A stretch of 64,000 bases of DNA from Haematococcus lacustris (GCA_030144725.1 JASKMD010000003.1:11969576-12033575); one strand, 5' to 3'. Positions 40,780 through 52,951 are shown, counted from the stretch's first letter. The notes: generated by a model not told the origin, from the letters alone. A program made the numbers and translations.

Positions 40780-40807
40780 TACTAATGCCACCTTCTCTCC
40801 TAAGCAA

Positions 40808-41684
40808 ATGACTGCCAGAAAGGAAACTCCGCATGGCAGGGACCAACGGACGAAGAACACTCCACTTGGAGATCAGGCTTTTGTTTCTCTACGCCCAGAA
40901 GTTGCAACGGAGCATCAACAGCTGGTAGGAGCGACTGCGCACCTGGAAGCCTCCCAAAACAAAGCCGTTCGGATTGGAGCTGAGCTCGCTGCTTTGGAGC
41001 GTCTCTATGGCCAACAAAACGCGGTGGTGAGTGGTGAGCAGATTGTGGCAGCGATTCGCAGTCAGTACTCGCAGTCCGCTCGACATGCTGTGGACTTAAG
41101 CAGTGGCACTTCTACTACTAAAGTAGCACTTGCTGCACCAGCCTTGTCGACCGCTGCACCTAATGCACATGTCGCACCCGCTGCGCCACATTCGACGCCA
41201 GCAGGGCAGTTTACCCTCGTCTCAGGTTGCTTTGCCTGTGTCAGCCTCCTCGCCCAGGTTTAAGGTCCCAAGTCCTGACATAAGGACAGACCTGTGTCTT
41301 GCCACATCTCGGGTAACAGAGACTTTCTGTGAGGACCTTGAGGTCCTTTGTGCATATCTGTGCATAGACCCGGCTGATGCATTGACTAACTTCTTGACAG
41401 GCAAGCCACGAGAGGTGTGTTACCTTGCCACCAGGAATGCCCACATCCTTGCTCATGGCACTAGGCCAACATGGGCATACCTGCGCTCTTCTTTCAAGGA
41501 GATGGCTGGTGATGACCTGCGCAATGTTTTCAGATGTGCACCGCAGGAGGTTGTTGGACCCTTGTGCACTGTGCATGTCAGCAGGTTCTACCCTCAATGC
41601 CTACATTACAGAGTTCAGAAGTACTTTGACTGTGGCAAATGCCTCCTGCATGGCGCCATTGATGCTGGTTACCACCTTCATTAG
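40808..41684 (+). pseudogene. Retrotransposon gag (frameshifted)
   Basis: Reading begins at the ATG for MTARKETPHG. It runs through EHQQLVGATAHLEASQNKAV, a probable coiled coil, to about 41,260. It then needs a frame change to continue as VPSPDIRTDLCLATSRVTET and DALTNFLTGKPREVCYLATR, the helical capsid-like part (TWAYLRSSFKEMAGD). The frame breaks again near 41,580. No CCHC zinc knuckle was found. Confidence 0.7.
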
Positions 41685-42420
41685 GGGGCTTTACCCTGAG
41701 GTGCAAGCACGTGTTGTGCATGATCTTGCACTTCTGCATGACCCCACACTTACTGATGCTAGTCTAGGCTGCTGTGAATGCACAGAAGGTACTCTTTGCA
41801 GTAGCCACCATACAAGTGGGACGTCGCCCTCCTGCACCACCTATGGTTGCCTTTGTGCCTCATAAGCAGATGGACCGTATGCCAAGACTTCTCTGGCCCG
41901 GCTGAAGGATGTGCTCCAGCTTCGGCCCCTCGTGGCCCATACTGGAATGTCAGTAGCAGTAGCAGCATCCACCACACCATTCAAGTGTCCAACTGCATGT
42001 GCAGTCTTTGAGTTGCAAGATTAATCTGTTGGTGATGCCTAAGATGTTCTTAGCCTTTGACATCTTCATGGGCAGACGGTGCTCGAGTGTGAGCCTGCAG
42101 CGCCTATTATGGCCCCCCACAGTGCCCATATCCTGGCCAAACACAAGCAAGCCACTGTGTCAGCAAAGGTGGCTTATAGGTGGCTAAGGAAAGGCGGCCA
42201 ACCTCTGGTTGCTTTGATCTCTTCTAGCCCATCAACCCTACCCCAGCAAGTGTGCTGTCCGTTCACCCAACCCCTTATCCAGCTAATTTGCTGTCCAATG
42301 GCCCTGACCTTCCTTCTCAATCAACTACCCCACCCTCTAACTCACCTATCAATTACCCAACCCCTACTCCAGCTAATCAGCTGTCCAACATACCTGACCC
42401 TCGTTCTCTCCCATCTACCT
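41685..42420 (+). pseudogene. Gag-pol linker and protease remnant (degraded)
   Basis: Frames are short and interrupted. A possible aspartic-protease segment lies about 41,970-42,180 but the catalytic D-T/S-G triad is not clear. A Pro/Ser/Asn-rich stretch (about 42,220-42,450) leads into the reverse transcriptase. Confidence 0.4.
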
Positions 42421-45400
42421 CACCTCCTGGCCCCACTATAAACTACCCAACCTCTATCCCCCCTTCGGTGGCTGCTCAGCTGCAAGCGCTCATATCTGAG
42501 TACGACGATGTCTTCGCACCCTTCAATACTCTACCACCTCAACGTCCTGTGGGACACACCATCCCCCTTCAGCCTGACTGTAAGCCACCAGCTTTGCCAT
42601 CATATAAGATGAGCCAGCCAGAGCTGTTGGAGATGAAGAAGCAGGTAGCAGCCTTCCTGGAGCAGGGCATCATTGAACCTTCCTCCTCTCCCTACGCTGC
42701 CCCTGTCCTCTTTGTCAAAAAGAAGTCAGGTGAGTTGAGCATGTGTGTAGACTATCGTCAGCTAAATAAGATCAGACTTAGAGATCAATACCCACTACCT
42801 CGAGTGGATGACCTGTTTGACAGGTTGGCTGGGTGCACGGTGTTTTCATCACTAGACCTGCAAGCTGGATATCACCAGATCAGGAATCCTGATGAGGATG
42901 TCCCTAAGACAGCCTTCAGGACACCCAGTGGCCTATACACATCAGTTTAAGGTCCTATGCTTTGGATTAACCAATGCACCTGCCACGTTTCAACGTGTGA
43001 GGAACAATGCTTTTGATGATGTCATTAATGACTGTGCCCTTGTGTACATAGATGATATCCTCATCATGTCCAAAACTGTGCCAGAACACTTCACACATTT
43101 GAGGAGAGTTCTTGAGTTATTACGTAAGCATCAGTTCAAAGCCAAACTATCAAAGTGCGAATTCCTTAACTCTGCACTTGAATTTCTGGGTCACATTGTT
43201 AGTGACCAGGGCATAGCTGTTGACCCTGATAAAGTGAAGTCTATCACTTCCTGGCCTGTGCCACGCAGCCTAACTGCCATGCAGCAGTTCCTAGGTGCTG
43301 CAAATTTTGTGCGCAAGTTTGTACACAACTTTAGTGCTATTTCAGCACCCCTGACTGACCTGACTGGTAAAGCAGGCACTGATTTCAATTGGCATAAATG
43401 GCCTGATGATAAATTAAAGGCTTTCGATGCTCTTAAGCATGCTTTTTCTAGAGTACCTTTACTCAAAATCCCAGATATTACTTAACCATTTCAGGTTTAC
43501 TGTGACGCCTCTTCGCAAGGCGTAGGAGCAGTGCTCATGCAAGAGGGTTATCCTCTAGCTTATTAATGCAAGAAGCTGATTCCAGCTGAGAAGAACTATA
43601 CCACTGGTGAACAAGAGTTACTTGCTATTATCACGGCATGTAAGGAGTGGCGCTGTTACCTGGAAGGTGTTCCCTTCACATTGTATACAGATCACAAACC
43701 TTTGGTAGCCTTAAAAACTCAAAAGGTCTTGTCTAGACGCCAAACCAGATGGTTGGAGTTTCTCTCCCGGTATGATTTTACCATTGAGTACCTACCTGGT
43801 GATACTAACCCTGCTGACCCTCTGTCACGTATACCTGATACTCCTGCCAGCAACCCTGTCATGGTTATGACCAGAGGCAGGAAGCGCCTCTTGGAGGGGG
43901 AGGAGCTGGGGTGGTACAGCATGCTCAGCCTGCCATTCAGCAGCCGCAGCAGGAGCCACAACCTCAGCTGGTTTTGGAACAGCCCTTGCCCCCACATCCT
44001 TTACCTGTGCACCCTTTGCACGCTGTCAATATGACAGAGCAGCTGCTAGCAGCGTATGCAGCAGATGAGGCCTTTGCCAGCACGGTGGATCAATATGATC
44101 AGGATAAGCATGGCTTGTATCGCACCAAAGGCAAGAACCAGATAGTGGTTCCTAATTGCCAACAGCTCAAAGCCAGGGTATTGGTGGAGATGCATGATGC
44201 ACAGTTTGCAGGCCATGTGGGGATCACCAAGACGCTGGAACGTATCTCTGGTGGATATTCTGGTGGCCACGCATGAGATCTGAAGTACGTCACTATGTGA
44301 GTAACTGTGATGCATGCCAGCGCAACAAGTCTGTGAATACCAGACCTGATGGTTTGCTCACACCACTAGCCATACCCTATGACAGATGGGAGTCCATGTC
44401 TATGGACTTGATCACTAAACTACCATCTTGTGATCATGGTTTTGATGCCATTGCTGTCTTTGTGGATAGGCTATCTAAAGTGGTACACTTTGTGCCATGT
44501 CGTGAGTCAATGAATGCTGAGGGCTTTGCCCGCTTGTTTATTGATAATGTGTTTAACCACCATGGAGTGCCCAGAGAAATAATCTCTGATAGGGGCTCTC
44601 ACTTTACTAATCATTTCTGGGCGTCAGTTATGGTCATTCTTGGTGTAAAAGAATGTAAATCCAACGCTTACCATCCTGAGTCTGATGGTCAAACAGAAAG
44701 GTATAATCGTACTCTGGAGGAAATGCTTCGACATTACATCTCCCCTGCCCAGTCTGACTGGCCTTTCTTCCTGTCACTAGCTGAGTTTGCTGTGAACAAC
44801 AGCTGGCAGGAATCCATCCAGTCCACGCCCTTCCTGGTCAACACTGGCCAGTCACCTCTGACACCAGCTCTGCTGGAGTTGCCAGGTGAGGTGTACTGTC
44901 CCTCTGCCAGGAAGCTGTCTGAGTGGTGGCAGAGTAATGTCAAGCAGGCCCCCCATCACATGGAGCAAGCTCAGCAGCGTCAGGCCTATCTGGCCAACAA
45001 GGGACGCAGGGATGTGGAGTTCAGCCCTGGCCAGCTAGTGCTGCTGAGCACCAAGAACCTCAGGCTGAAGCCAGGTAAGGCTAAGAAGCTGCTGCCTAGG
45101 TTCATTGGGCCTTTCAAGGTGCTGGAGCATGTAGGTCCTGTTGCTGTACGCTTGGACCTGCCTCCTGCCATGGCACGCATGCACCCTGTGTTCCATGTTG
45201 CTCTGCTGAGACTCTACACTAGTGAGCATCCTCACTTGCCTCCTCCTGTGGATTGGTTGGATGAGGCGCCTCTGTATGAGGTTGAGAAGTTGCTCGCCCA
45301 TCGTGGTGTCCGTGCTGGTAGAGCACGTGGCTACTTAGTCAAGTGGCAATGCTATGATCACTCTTACAACACATGGGAGCCAAGGAATAACCTTGTAAAC

Positions 45401-45547
45401 TGCCAAGAAGTGCTGACTGCATATATGCAGTGCATGGTTTGTCCTAGCATCACTGTTACAGTGTTGCGAGTCCTTGTGTTCTCACGAGGGCGGAGCGTTT
45501 CCTCTTTGGAGGGGGAGGAATGTAGCGAACGGCTCCTCGAAGCCTAG
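42421..45547 (+). pseudogene. Retrotransposon pol: RT, RNase H, integrase, chromodomain (broken frame)
   Basis: RT starts near [13 protein letters not shown], with [29 protein letters not shown] and, after a frame change near 42,945, FGLTNAPATFQR and the catalytic YIDD (43,051). RNase H shows YCDASSQGVGAVL and LYTDHKPL, with stops at 43,483 and near 43,564. Frame changes near 43,900 and 44,270 precede the integrase: a zinc-binding H-H-C-C segment (GHVGI...CDACQRNKS), then the D-D-E core in MDLITKL, ISDRGSHFT and HPESDGQTERYNR. The C-terminal chromodomain reads YEVEKLLAHRG...YLVKWQCYDHSYNTWEP. Each domain is well conserved; only the continuity is lost. Confidence 0.9.
45506..45520 (+). promoter_or_regulatory. 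Polypurine tract
   Basis: ggagggggaggaa lies directly before the 3' LTR, the expected site for plus-strand priming. Confidence 0.8.
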
Positions 45548-45729
45548 CTCGCCTCACGGTACTTCTGTACTGCAGTGTGACATGGTGGGCGAAAGGGGCA
45601 GGTGGGCCTTCGTGCACACCTGCTTCAGAGGTTCGACTCCTCGGGGGAAACGTTCTAAACCCTGGCCGTGTCATGCTGTGGGAAAGAAGGTAGTTATCGG
45701 TTCTCGGCGGTGTGCCTCAGCACGCTACA
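45521..45729 (+). repeat. 3' LTR
   Basis: It is the same in length and sequence as the 5' LTR and is followed by the CCATG target duplication. Confidence 0.95.
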
Positions 45730-45734
45730 CCATG

Positions 45735-45964
45735 TGACCATGAATGGCCATGAAAGGCTTGCGAATGCTTTTCGCGACCGCTTCAATCGATTCAGCCATG
45801 TCAGCCATGCTGAGCTCCCCCTAACAGCACCATGTGATGCCGGCTACATCATAGACCAGCTGCCCTCCTAGGTCAGACCCAAGGGCATCAGCTGGGAAGA
45901 CTACTCATCTGACAGACCGCCCATCTGCCACAACTACACCTGGGAGGATGCTGTGTCCGTACTA
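45735..45964 (+). pseudogene. Unrecognised coding-like remnant
   Basis: HERLANAFRDRFNRFSHVSH, a stop, then GISWEDYSSDRPPICHNYTW read in one plus-strand frame. Composition suggests former coding sequence; no family was recognised. Confidence 0.3.
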
Positions 45965-46299
45965 GTGGCCCCTTCTGGAAAAGCCCCTTTTGGAAGTGCT
46001 CTTTGGAGGTGCCCTTTGGAAGTGCCCCCCCCCCACTTTGAGCTGTCATCAGCTTTCAATTAGTGCATGTTTTGTCATGCCAACTCTACGGTGTAGCCCT
46101 AAGGGCTCAGGCAATGTTGTAGGTGGTAGGCGACCATGACCATGTGTATGCCATGTGTATGCCATGTGTATGCCATGTGTATGCCATGAGCATGCCATGC
46201 GATGGGAACTCCACACAGACAAAAACACCGCTTTGTAGTGGTCCACACTTAGTGTGTTCGACTGCAATGAAGGCTCAAGGTTGAGGGCCAAGGTGCTGT
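45965..46299 (+). mobile_element. Miniature derivative of the nuclease-like element
   Basis: Left-end units (ccccttttggaagtgctctt..., 45,983-46,027) are joined directly to the right-end flank that starts ccactttgagctgtcatcag (46,032). The 11-bp atgtgtatgcc array and the closing aggtgctg (46,298) follow. All coding sequence is gone. The left and right parts match those of the element at 28,960-30,562. Confidence 0.75.
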
Positions 46300-47946
46300 G
46301 TCAGTGTTAGTCAAAGTAAAGTTTTTATGCTCTTACAATTGGTGCATCTCACGCCCACTGCAACTGCATACCCCGCAACACATTACCCAACTCAGGTTCC
46401 TCACCCCACAACAATCATTCGTCATGCCATACACAAGAGTATGAACAAATACTTTAGCAATAATCTGCTGAAGACTCCCCAAGGCCTTACCACCACCATC
46501 ACGACCTCTCATGCAATGCAGTATCTTATGGACACAAGTCAGTGCACTTACTGCATCACAAGCAGGGCAGCACCTTCGTCATGTCGTCAACACCAATGCT
46601 AGCCATAGCGGCAGCACCTTCGTCATGTCGTCAACACCAATGCTAGCCATAGCGGCAGCACCTTCGTCATGTCGTCAACACAAATGCTAGCCATAGCGGC
46701 CAGGCAGCAGAACCTCCTGCTTCAGATCGCTAGGGCTACATGGTGCAATTAAGAGTGAACCAGCAGTGTGGTCACACATCTAAGCTGCAGCCACCTTTGT
46801 GTCGCAAGGCCAAGCTGCCTGCTCCAAGAGGTGCAGCTCGACTGGCAGCAATGGAGCAAGGCTGCAATGCTGCCGGTCTGTGTTAGCATCTGCTATTCAG
46901 TCATTCCTTACCCTGAACTCTAGTGGAAGCTGTAACCCACACCCATTCACCCCAGCTACCCTGGTTTAAGCATTGAAGACATTAACCAAATACAGCTGGC
47001 GGTGCCACATTACAATACAATGGGCAGCTGGCCCCTGAGCGTTGATGCCATCTCCTGACATACTTGTGCCACAAGCGTCACATCCCCTCCGGCTCAGTGT
47101 GGCTGTGCTGGCCTGCTTTCGACACTGAGGGGTGAGGCAGCAGTCCGCCACTGGCGTCGCACGCAGCCAAAACTGGCACCTGGGACTTCCTAGTGTGGCC
47201 TTGGATAGCATGGAGAACGAGGTGGTGGGGCAGCAGCGGAGCCCGACCCTGGCAGTAGAGCCTGACCCTGGTGGGGTGGTGAGAGGTGGGTGAGCCTGAC
47301 CCTGGAAGGGTGTCTGTGCTACCCATCCTGCTCCCTCCTGCCCACCCATCATCTCAATGTCAAGGTCTGCACTGGGCGGGAGGTGCGGATAGTAAGGTGT
47401 GGGAGCAGGAAGGGCTCCAGTTGCAGCGCCTGCTTGCTACAGGCAACCGTGGTGTTGTCTCTGTCAAGCGGGTACACTGCGTCTGGGATGTTCGACCCGC
47501 TGTGGTGGCGGGTGGAGTGTTGCTGAGCCCAGGCCTGCTGCACGGGCTGCTTTAATGTCGTCGTCGGCTGCGGCGGGTGGCAGGGCTGGGCCTGCTGCGC
47601 GGTTGGGCCATGCAGGGTGGGATTGCAGTGGACGTTTTGGGTGGAGGTGGGTGGTCTGTGTGGCTCACAGGCCAGCAGGGGGAAGGCTGTGACCAGCTGT
47701 GCCACAGTGCTGCGGGGGCTGAGGCAGAAGAGGGAGTAGGAGGAGGCGCTGGACTGCATGGCTCGGGGCGTGTCTGGTGGGGCTGACAGGCAGCGCTGCA
47801 GCAGCAGCTGGTGGTGGGCGGGGTGGTTGGTGGCGACCGCGAGGGGAGGTGAGGGGCCTGGCAGGGGCAGCTGTACCAGGGGGTTGGGGTGCTGCCAGTC
47901 ACCTGCAGGGCGAGCAGTGCAAGTAAAAGGCAAGGCTGACAGACAT
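46300..47946. other. Intergenic, no firm gene
   Basis: Apart from the 44-bp repeat below, only unassigned open frames are seen. A minus-strand frame (48,032-47,349) is Pro/Gln-rich and partly overlaps the element end, and I do not call it a gene. Confidence 0.35.
46567..46699. repeat. 44-bp tandem repeat, three copies
   Basis: The unit begins gcagcaccttcgtcatgtcg, with starts at 46,567, 46,611 and 46,655. Copy 3 differs at one base (cacaaatgc for caccaatgc). Confidence 0.92.
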
Positions 47947-48123
47947 GTCCCTTTTGGAAGTGCTCTTTGGAAGTGCCCCTTTTGGAAGTGCTCTTTGGAA
48001 GTGCCCTTTGGGAGTGCGAGAGTGAGTGACATCGCCTCCTGCCTATAAGTAGGTATCAGCAGGTGTTAGTAGATGTGAGCCTAGTGGCGCAATGCCTCCG
48101 AGGAAGCGGCCCAGTGCCGCGGA
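47947..48123 (+). mobile_element. Solo left end of the nuclease-like element
   Basis: Tandem cccttttggaagtgctcttt units, gagagtgagtgacatcgcct and the start of the first exon (ATG at 48,091, MPPRKRPSAA) match 28,968-29,142. The match stops at gccgcgga. It ends about 145 bases before the large duplicated block. Confidence 0.7.
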
Positions 48124-48267
48124 TCCTAAGTAGGACATAGGCAGGACTGTGGGCAGGGTAGGAAGGTATCTGGCAAGGTGCTGAGCAGCGTGTCCTGTTT
48201 TTTGCAAAACAAGGGGTCGGACAAAGGGTGGGTGCACAGAGTCACATGAGAGGTTGAGCCACGGGAG

Positions 48268-51200
48268 TAGGACGGCTGTAACTCTGCACTCGCTGCGCCA
48301 ATTTTAATGCTAGCTGGCTCAGTATGTAGCCAACCCAGCCAGCTACCTTTCACCCATCCAGAATAATTATCCAGTCAGTAGGCCGTGCACAGCAAAGCAT
48401 CAAAGTTAGTAATTCAAATTTGAGCCGGTTCGGGGCATGCAGTCATCGCTGCGACCACCCGCGCCGCTTAGGTTGCTCTACACGAGCATGCGCATCGGCA
48501 GAAGCAGTCGGATCGGAAAACGGATGCGGGAATGTGGCACGAAGGCGGTTGGCAGGTGGTTGGGGGAGGTGGCCTGTACAGCCTTTGTTGCGCACTTTAC
48601 AACCTGAGTTGGCGCTGGGGGGCTGTCTAACTAAGTCTCGTGGGTCACCGCTTGCGCTTGGCAGCTGTCTTGGGCAGCCCCAACTCAGATGGTGTGGTAC
48701 GCTTGCGTAGCGTGAAGCCAGGAGCCGGCGCTGCTGCACCTAGCTCACTACCTTTAGCCAGAGCAGCCTGCCCTTGGGTGGCGATTGCAGCTAGAGCCAG
48801 CTGATACATGTGCCGTAAATCAGGTGATGCAATAGGGTTGTCAACGAGGGTGGGCCAGCCGGGCTGGGCTGCTGGGATGCACTGCCTGTGGGGTTGCCGT
48901 GGGTGTCTTGCCTGCTATAGCCATCCTCAGCACACCGCTGCAACACCTCTGCTGACACCCGGTGCCGCTGATGCCGGGTGAGCTGGGGGCCACTTGGACG
49001 GCAGCGGCGGACGTTGCGTAGCGCAAGGGACAGCCGGCGCTTGTCTTGGTGCAGCAGCTGGATTGCATGGGTGCGCTCCTCAGCCAGCTGCTCCAATGCC
49101 TCATTCTCACCCAGCAGCTCCTGGTGTGCTGCCTGCAGCTGCTCAGTATCTGCCCGCACTTGCTGCAAATGTTCCTCCGCATCACTCAGCTGCTGGTGGA
49201 GCCGTTCAACCTGTGCCCTCAATTTCATGGCCTCTTCCTGTGCTTTGTTCTTTTCAGCTTTCAAGCCACTAGGGCTGCACTTAAACCCTGCCTTGGGTGA
49301 GGCATGCAGCTCTTGCAGCTGCTGACGCTGCTTCTTGCTGAGCCTCTTACCCCCCATGGTGGTGCCAAGGGAGGGGTTGGGCTGGGAGGGGTTGGGCTGG
49401 GGGGGTGGGCTGGGAGGGGGTGGGGTTGGGCTGGGAGTGGGTGGCCTGGGAGGGGTTGGGCTGGGAGGGGTTGGGCTGGGAGGGGTTGGGTTGGGAGGGG
49501 GTGGGCTGGGAGGGTGTGGGCTGGGAGGGGGTGGGGTTGGGCTGGGAGGGGTTGGGCTGGGAAGGGTTGGCTTGGGAGGGTGTGGGCTCAAGGGGGTGGG
49601 CAGACTTGATGAGGTGGGCTCCTGCAATGATGGGTGGAGGGGTGGCGGGCATGGTGGGTCGATGCATACCATGGTTTAAATGTGCCTAGTGAACATGATG
49701 TAACTTTGAAAGTGTCAAACTGAACGGGGCCTGGGTTGTTTAATGTGCGGTTTGTTTCACTAGATGCGCCAATGGGTATAGAACAAACATTCCATGGCCA
49801 TTTTCCTGTGGATGCAGCGGGTGCAACACAGTGGAGGACACAGTGGAGGAGGGGGGGTGTAACCCGGTGATACCTTAGTGTGCGCCGACCCAACTGGTGT
49901 ATACGGCGGAAGCGAGCATGGAGATATGTTTCAATCACCCCGTCAAGGTGCCCTGCACGCCTGGCAGACATCGCGTTGGGTGTTGGCCGGACATTCCATT
50001 TGTGCACAACCAGCTCACTACGCTAGGTAGATGGGGCCGCAGCGATGTGGCTCACCGTGCCAAGGCGACCCGTCTCGCCGATGTGATTTGTTCGCGGGCA
50101 CATGTGGCAGTACGCGAGCAAAGACTCCAATGGCTAGCGCTGATGGTCAGATTACGCGGACTAAACCGCCAATGCCAATGTGATTAACGCTATCGAGAAC
50201 AGTGCAGTTTTGAGAGAGTACTTGCATGAAGATTACCAACCCCATGTTGGGGCCGGCTGAACTGCAGTCGTGCAAGTCAGGACTAGCTAGTCAACCAGAC
50301 ATCGCCGCACTAGCGTGACTAGCTATGCAGCAATCTCCGCAGAGCGGAAGTAGCTAAACATTGTCTACAGGCCCGCCGTTTGGCTGATGTTGCCCACGCT
50401 GTGGATTTTCGGGCGCTACTTTTCGGCCAGCGCTTGCACACAGCAACTTCACTGGCCTTCACTGTTGAACAGCCAAGCCAAGCGGACAGCCAAGCGGCAA
50501 CATGCTTGCAACTTGCGGAACACATCGCTTGATGGCAGCATTGTTAAACAGCTGCTCTGGCGTCAGCCATGACCCCAGTGCACGATACATTGCTCAAAAG
50601 AAGTACTGCCGGCCAACTGCCTCCTAACTGCCACCCGAACCTCAGCGCGCACGGTTACGACCAGTGCGCGAGGGACATAGGGTCCCCACAGGCGTCTTGC
50701 GATGCAGAAACAGGGCTTATAATGAAATATAATGATATTATCATGATACCTGGTCTATATCATATAATATGATACAGCCCCGGACGCTCCTTACCCATGG
50801 CCCCCCCGCGATTCACTACATATTGGCCTCTGATTTACAGGCCATGTATGTTGCCTTGAATGCCTCTAAAGTTGCTTTGATCCATCTCTAATTCAGCGCT
50901 GATGGACCTCTAAACCACCCCACATTCAGAGCCCCATGAATCCCACGTAATCAGTACTGTATTGACTGCCATGAAACACTTCTGATTCGCCGCGTATCAG
51001 CGACCGCTGAAATTCCTCGCAATTACAGCGCTCTGAAAAAGTGCTAAGCTGCGGGTCATTAGAGGTACGAAACTTTCCGACGAGGCTAGTCACGAGCTAC
51101 AAGCGGCTGCGAGACCAAGCACCATCGGCCCAGCAGCAGTGGCAGTCTTGGAACACAGCAGTGTAAGATGTGAACTGGTGGTGGTGTTCTAAGGCTGGGT

Positions 51201-51452
51201 TCCACTCCCAGGCAGACGCAACGAGGTGACAAATCTCACATCGGTATCTTAGGTGTAGCATCAAAACCTCACAAACCACAGCGTACAAGGATCCTGGCTC
51301 AAAACTCGCAATGTCCTGATGTTGACAAACAAAAACTGGGGCCAAGCGAGTTGCATGCAACACACCGGCCATGGCACATATACTGAATAGACATCCTGAT
51401 TTTCTTGGACTACCCCTATCCCTAGCTGCAAACCATGCGGATCACGTGGCAC
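48268..51452. repeat. Second copy of the 3,185-bp block, ending at the N gap
   Basis: It matches 34,544-37,728 throughout the stretches compared and contains element copy C (about 48,494-50,276), its coiled-coil frame on the minus strand (48,643-49,358), the minisatellite (49,364-49,609) and the ~300-bp subrepeat element (50,794-51,084). Confidence 0.9.
48643..49358 (-). CDS. Coiled-coil protein with basic C-terminal tail (element copy C)
   Basis: The translation is the same as the frame at 34,919-35,634: MGGKRLSKKQ start, heptad coiled coil, likely splice to the PDLRHMYQLA...KTAAKRKR tail. If the block is an assembly duplicate, this is not a separate gene. Confidence 0.45.
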
Positions 51453-51952
51453 NNNNNNNNNNNNNNNNNNNNNNNNNNNNNNNNNNNNNNNNNNNNNNNN
51501 NNNNNNNNNNNNNNNNNNNNNNNNNNNNNNNNNNNNNNNNNNNNNNNNNNNNNNNNNNNNNNNNNNNNNNNNNNNNNNNNNNNNNNNNNNNNNNNNNNNN
51601 NNNNNNNNNNNNNNNNNNNNNNNNNNNNNNNNNNNNNNNNNNNNNNNNNNNNNNNNNNNNNNNNNNNNNNNNNNNNNNNNNNNNNNNNNNNNNNNNNNNN
51701 NNNNNNNNNNNNNNNNNNNNNNNNNNNNNNNNNNNNNNNNNNNNNNNNNNNNNNNNNNNNNNNNNNNNNNNNNNNNNNNNNNNNNNNNNNNNNNNNNNNN
51801 NNNNNNNNNNNNNNNNNNNNNNNNNNNNNNNNNNNNNNNNNNNNNNNNNNNNNNNNNNNNNNNNNNNNNNNNNNNNNNNNNNNNNNNNNNNNNNNNNNNN
51901 NNNNNNNNNNNNNNNNNNNNNNNNNNNNNNNNNNNNNNNNNNNNNNNNNNNN
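51453..51952. other. Assembly gap (500 N)
   Basis: Exactly 500 undetermined bases, a conventional placeholder. Its true length and content are unknown. Confidence 0.99.
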
Positions 51953-52951
51953 GGGCCTTGGGCTGGTGTTGCTCCCAGCCCTCGGCTGCACCCGGACCTC
52001 CCACCTCATGCATCTGGTCGTGCTCCCAGCCCCTGCCCTAGGAGGGCTGCCGTAGGAGTAGGTGAGGGCTCTGGGAGGTACTGGGCACCCTGCTGATCAA
52101 TGGTACACAGGAGTGGTGGAAGGCTCACGGTGGCGCACTGGGCGATAGGGCAAAGGGTGACCTGTGAGGGTGAGGTGTGACAGTGACCTGTGAGTGTGAC
52201 CTGTGATGGTGGCACTGGGCGCAATTATTGACTTGTGCACCGGGCACTAGCCTCACCCAAGTGAGCTGAGACGGGGAGCTGTTCAGATGAGGTGTGACAG
52301 GTGTAACGGGGAGAGGTGTGCGGTGAAATGTGTTGGGTTGCAGCAGGCGTTGTTCAGGCCTGCTGGGTGAAGAGCTAAATGTTGGGGGCAGCTGGGCCGC
52401 ACTGTGGCTGCTGAGTGTGGGCCACCCTAGGCTCAGACACTGCCTGGGCTCTTCTGGTACAGAAGCTTGAGGCGTGGTGCTACCTGATGCCAGGCAGCTG
52501 GTGCGGTCCCATATGGCTGGGAGGGGCTGAGGGCACATCGGGGGTACATGGGAGGGTGCTTGAGGATACATGGGGCTATTGCCATGTGCGGGTTGATTAC
52601 GGGCGCAGGGCTGCATTTGTTCATGATGGGCTCATCTGTGCACATCAGTGTGTTTTCGCGCTATACATATTTTGGAGGGCATTGCAATGGCATGTTTTGG
52701 AGTGCATGAAATGGTCGCTTTGAGATGTGCGCTATCGCGCATCACGCTATGAAAAGCGACCTGTTCCCGGCGTTTTTTGCGAAAATATCGCAATATTTTG
52801 CGAAAATATGGTGCACATATTATCATGGGCGAACATGATACCGACTGGTGGCATGAGTGTTGGTTCTTCACTGGCTCCAAGGGGAAAGAGACCATGGCTT
52901 GACAAGGAAGTGCATGGTTGCTGGCCCCCGTACAAGTCCCGGTGACACTAT
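51953..52951. other. No gene recognised
   Basis: There is a tgacctgtgagtgtgacctg-type short repeat at 52,155-52,215 and an AT-rich patch with two near copies of tttgcgaaaatat (52,777-52,810). No supported coding. Confidence 0.35.

Larger units (their letters stand above)
40548..45729 (+). mobile_element. Ty3/gypsy chromovirus LTR retrotransposon
   Basis: Two identical 209-bp LTRs (TGTAGC...GCTACA) flank gag, protease remnant, reverse transcriptase, RNase H, integrase and chromodomain. This gene order is that of Ty3/gypsy elements, and the terminal chromodomain places it in the chromoviruses. A 5-bp target duplication CCATG (40,543-40,547 and 45,730-45,734) brackets it. Its pol frame has several shifts and stops. 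It lies in ggccatg-rich sequence just after a solo repeat-element end. Confidence 0.95.

Noticed and set aside
40548..45729. The retrotransposon as an endogenous retrovirus with an envelope gene
   Set aside because: The frame after integrase ends in a chromodomain and the polypurine tract; no further ORF lies before the 3' LTR.
46567..46699. Regular 44-bp repeats as a CRISPR array
   Set aside because: The units are directly abutting with no unique spacers, and the genome is eukaryotic.
51261..52096. Frames spanning the undetermined stretch
   Set aside because: They are open only because N codons carry no stops.
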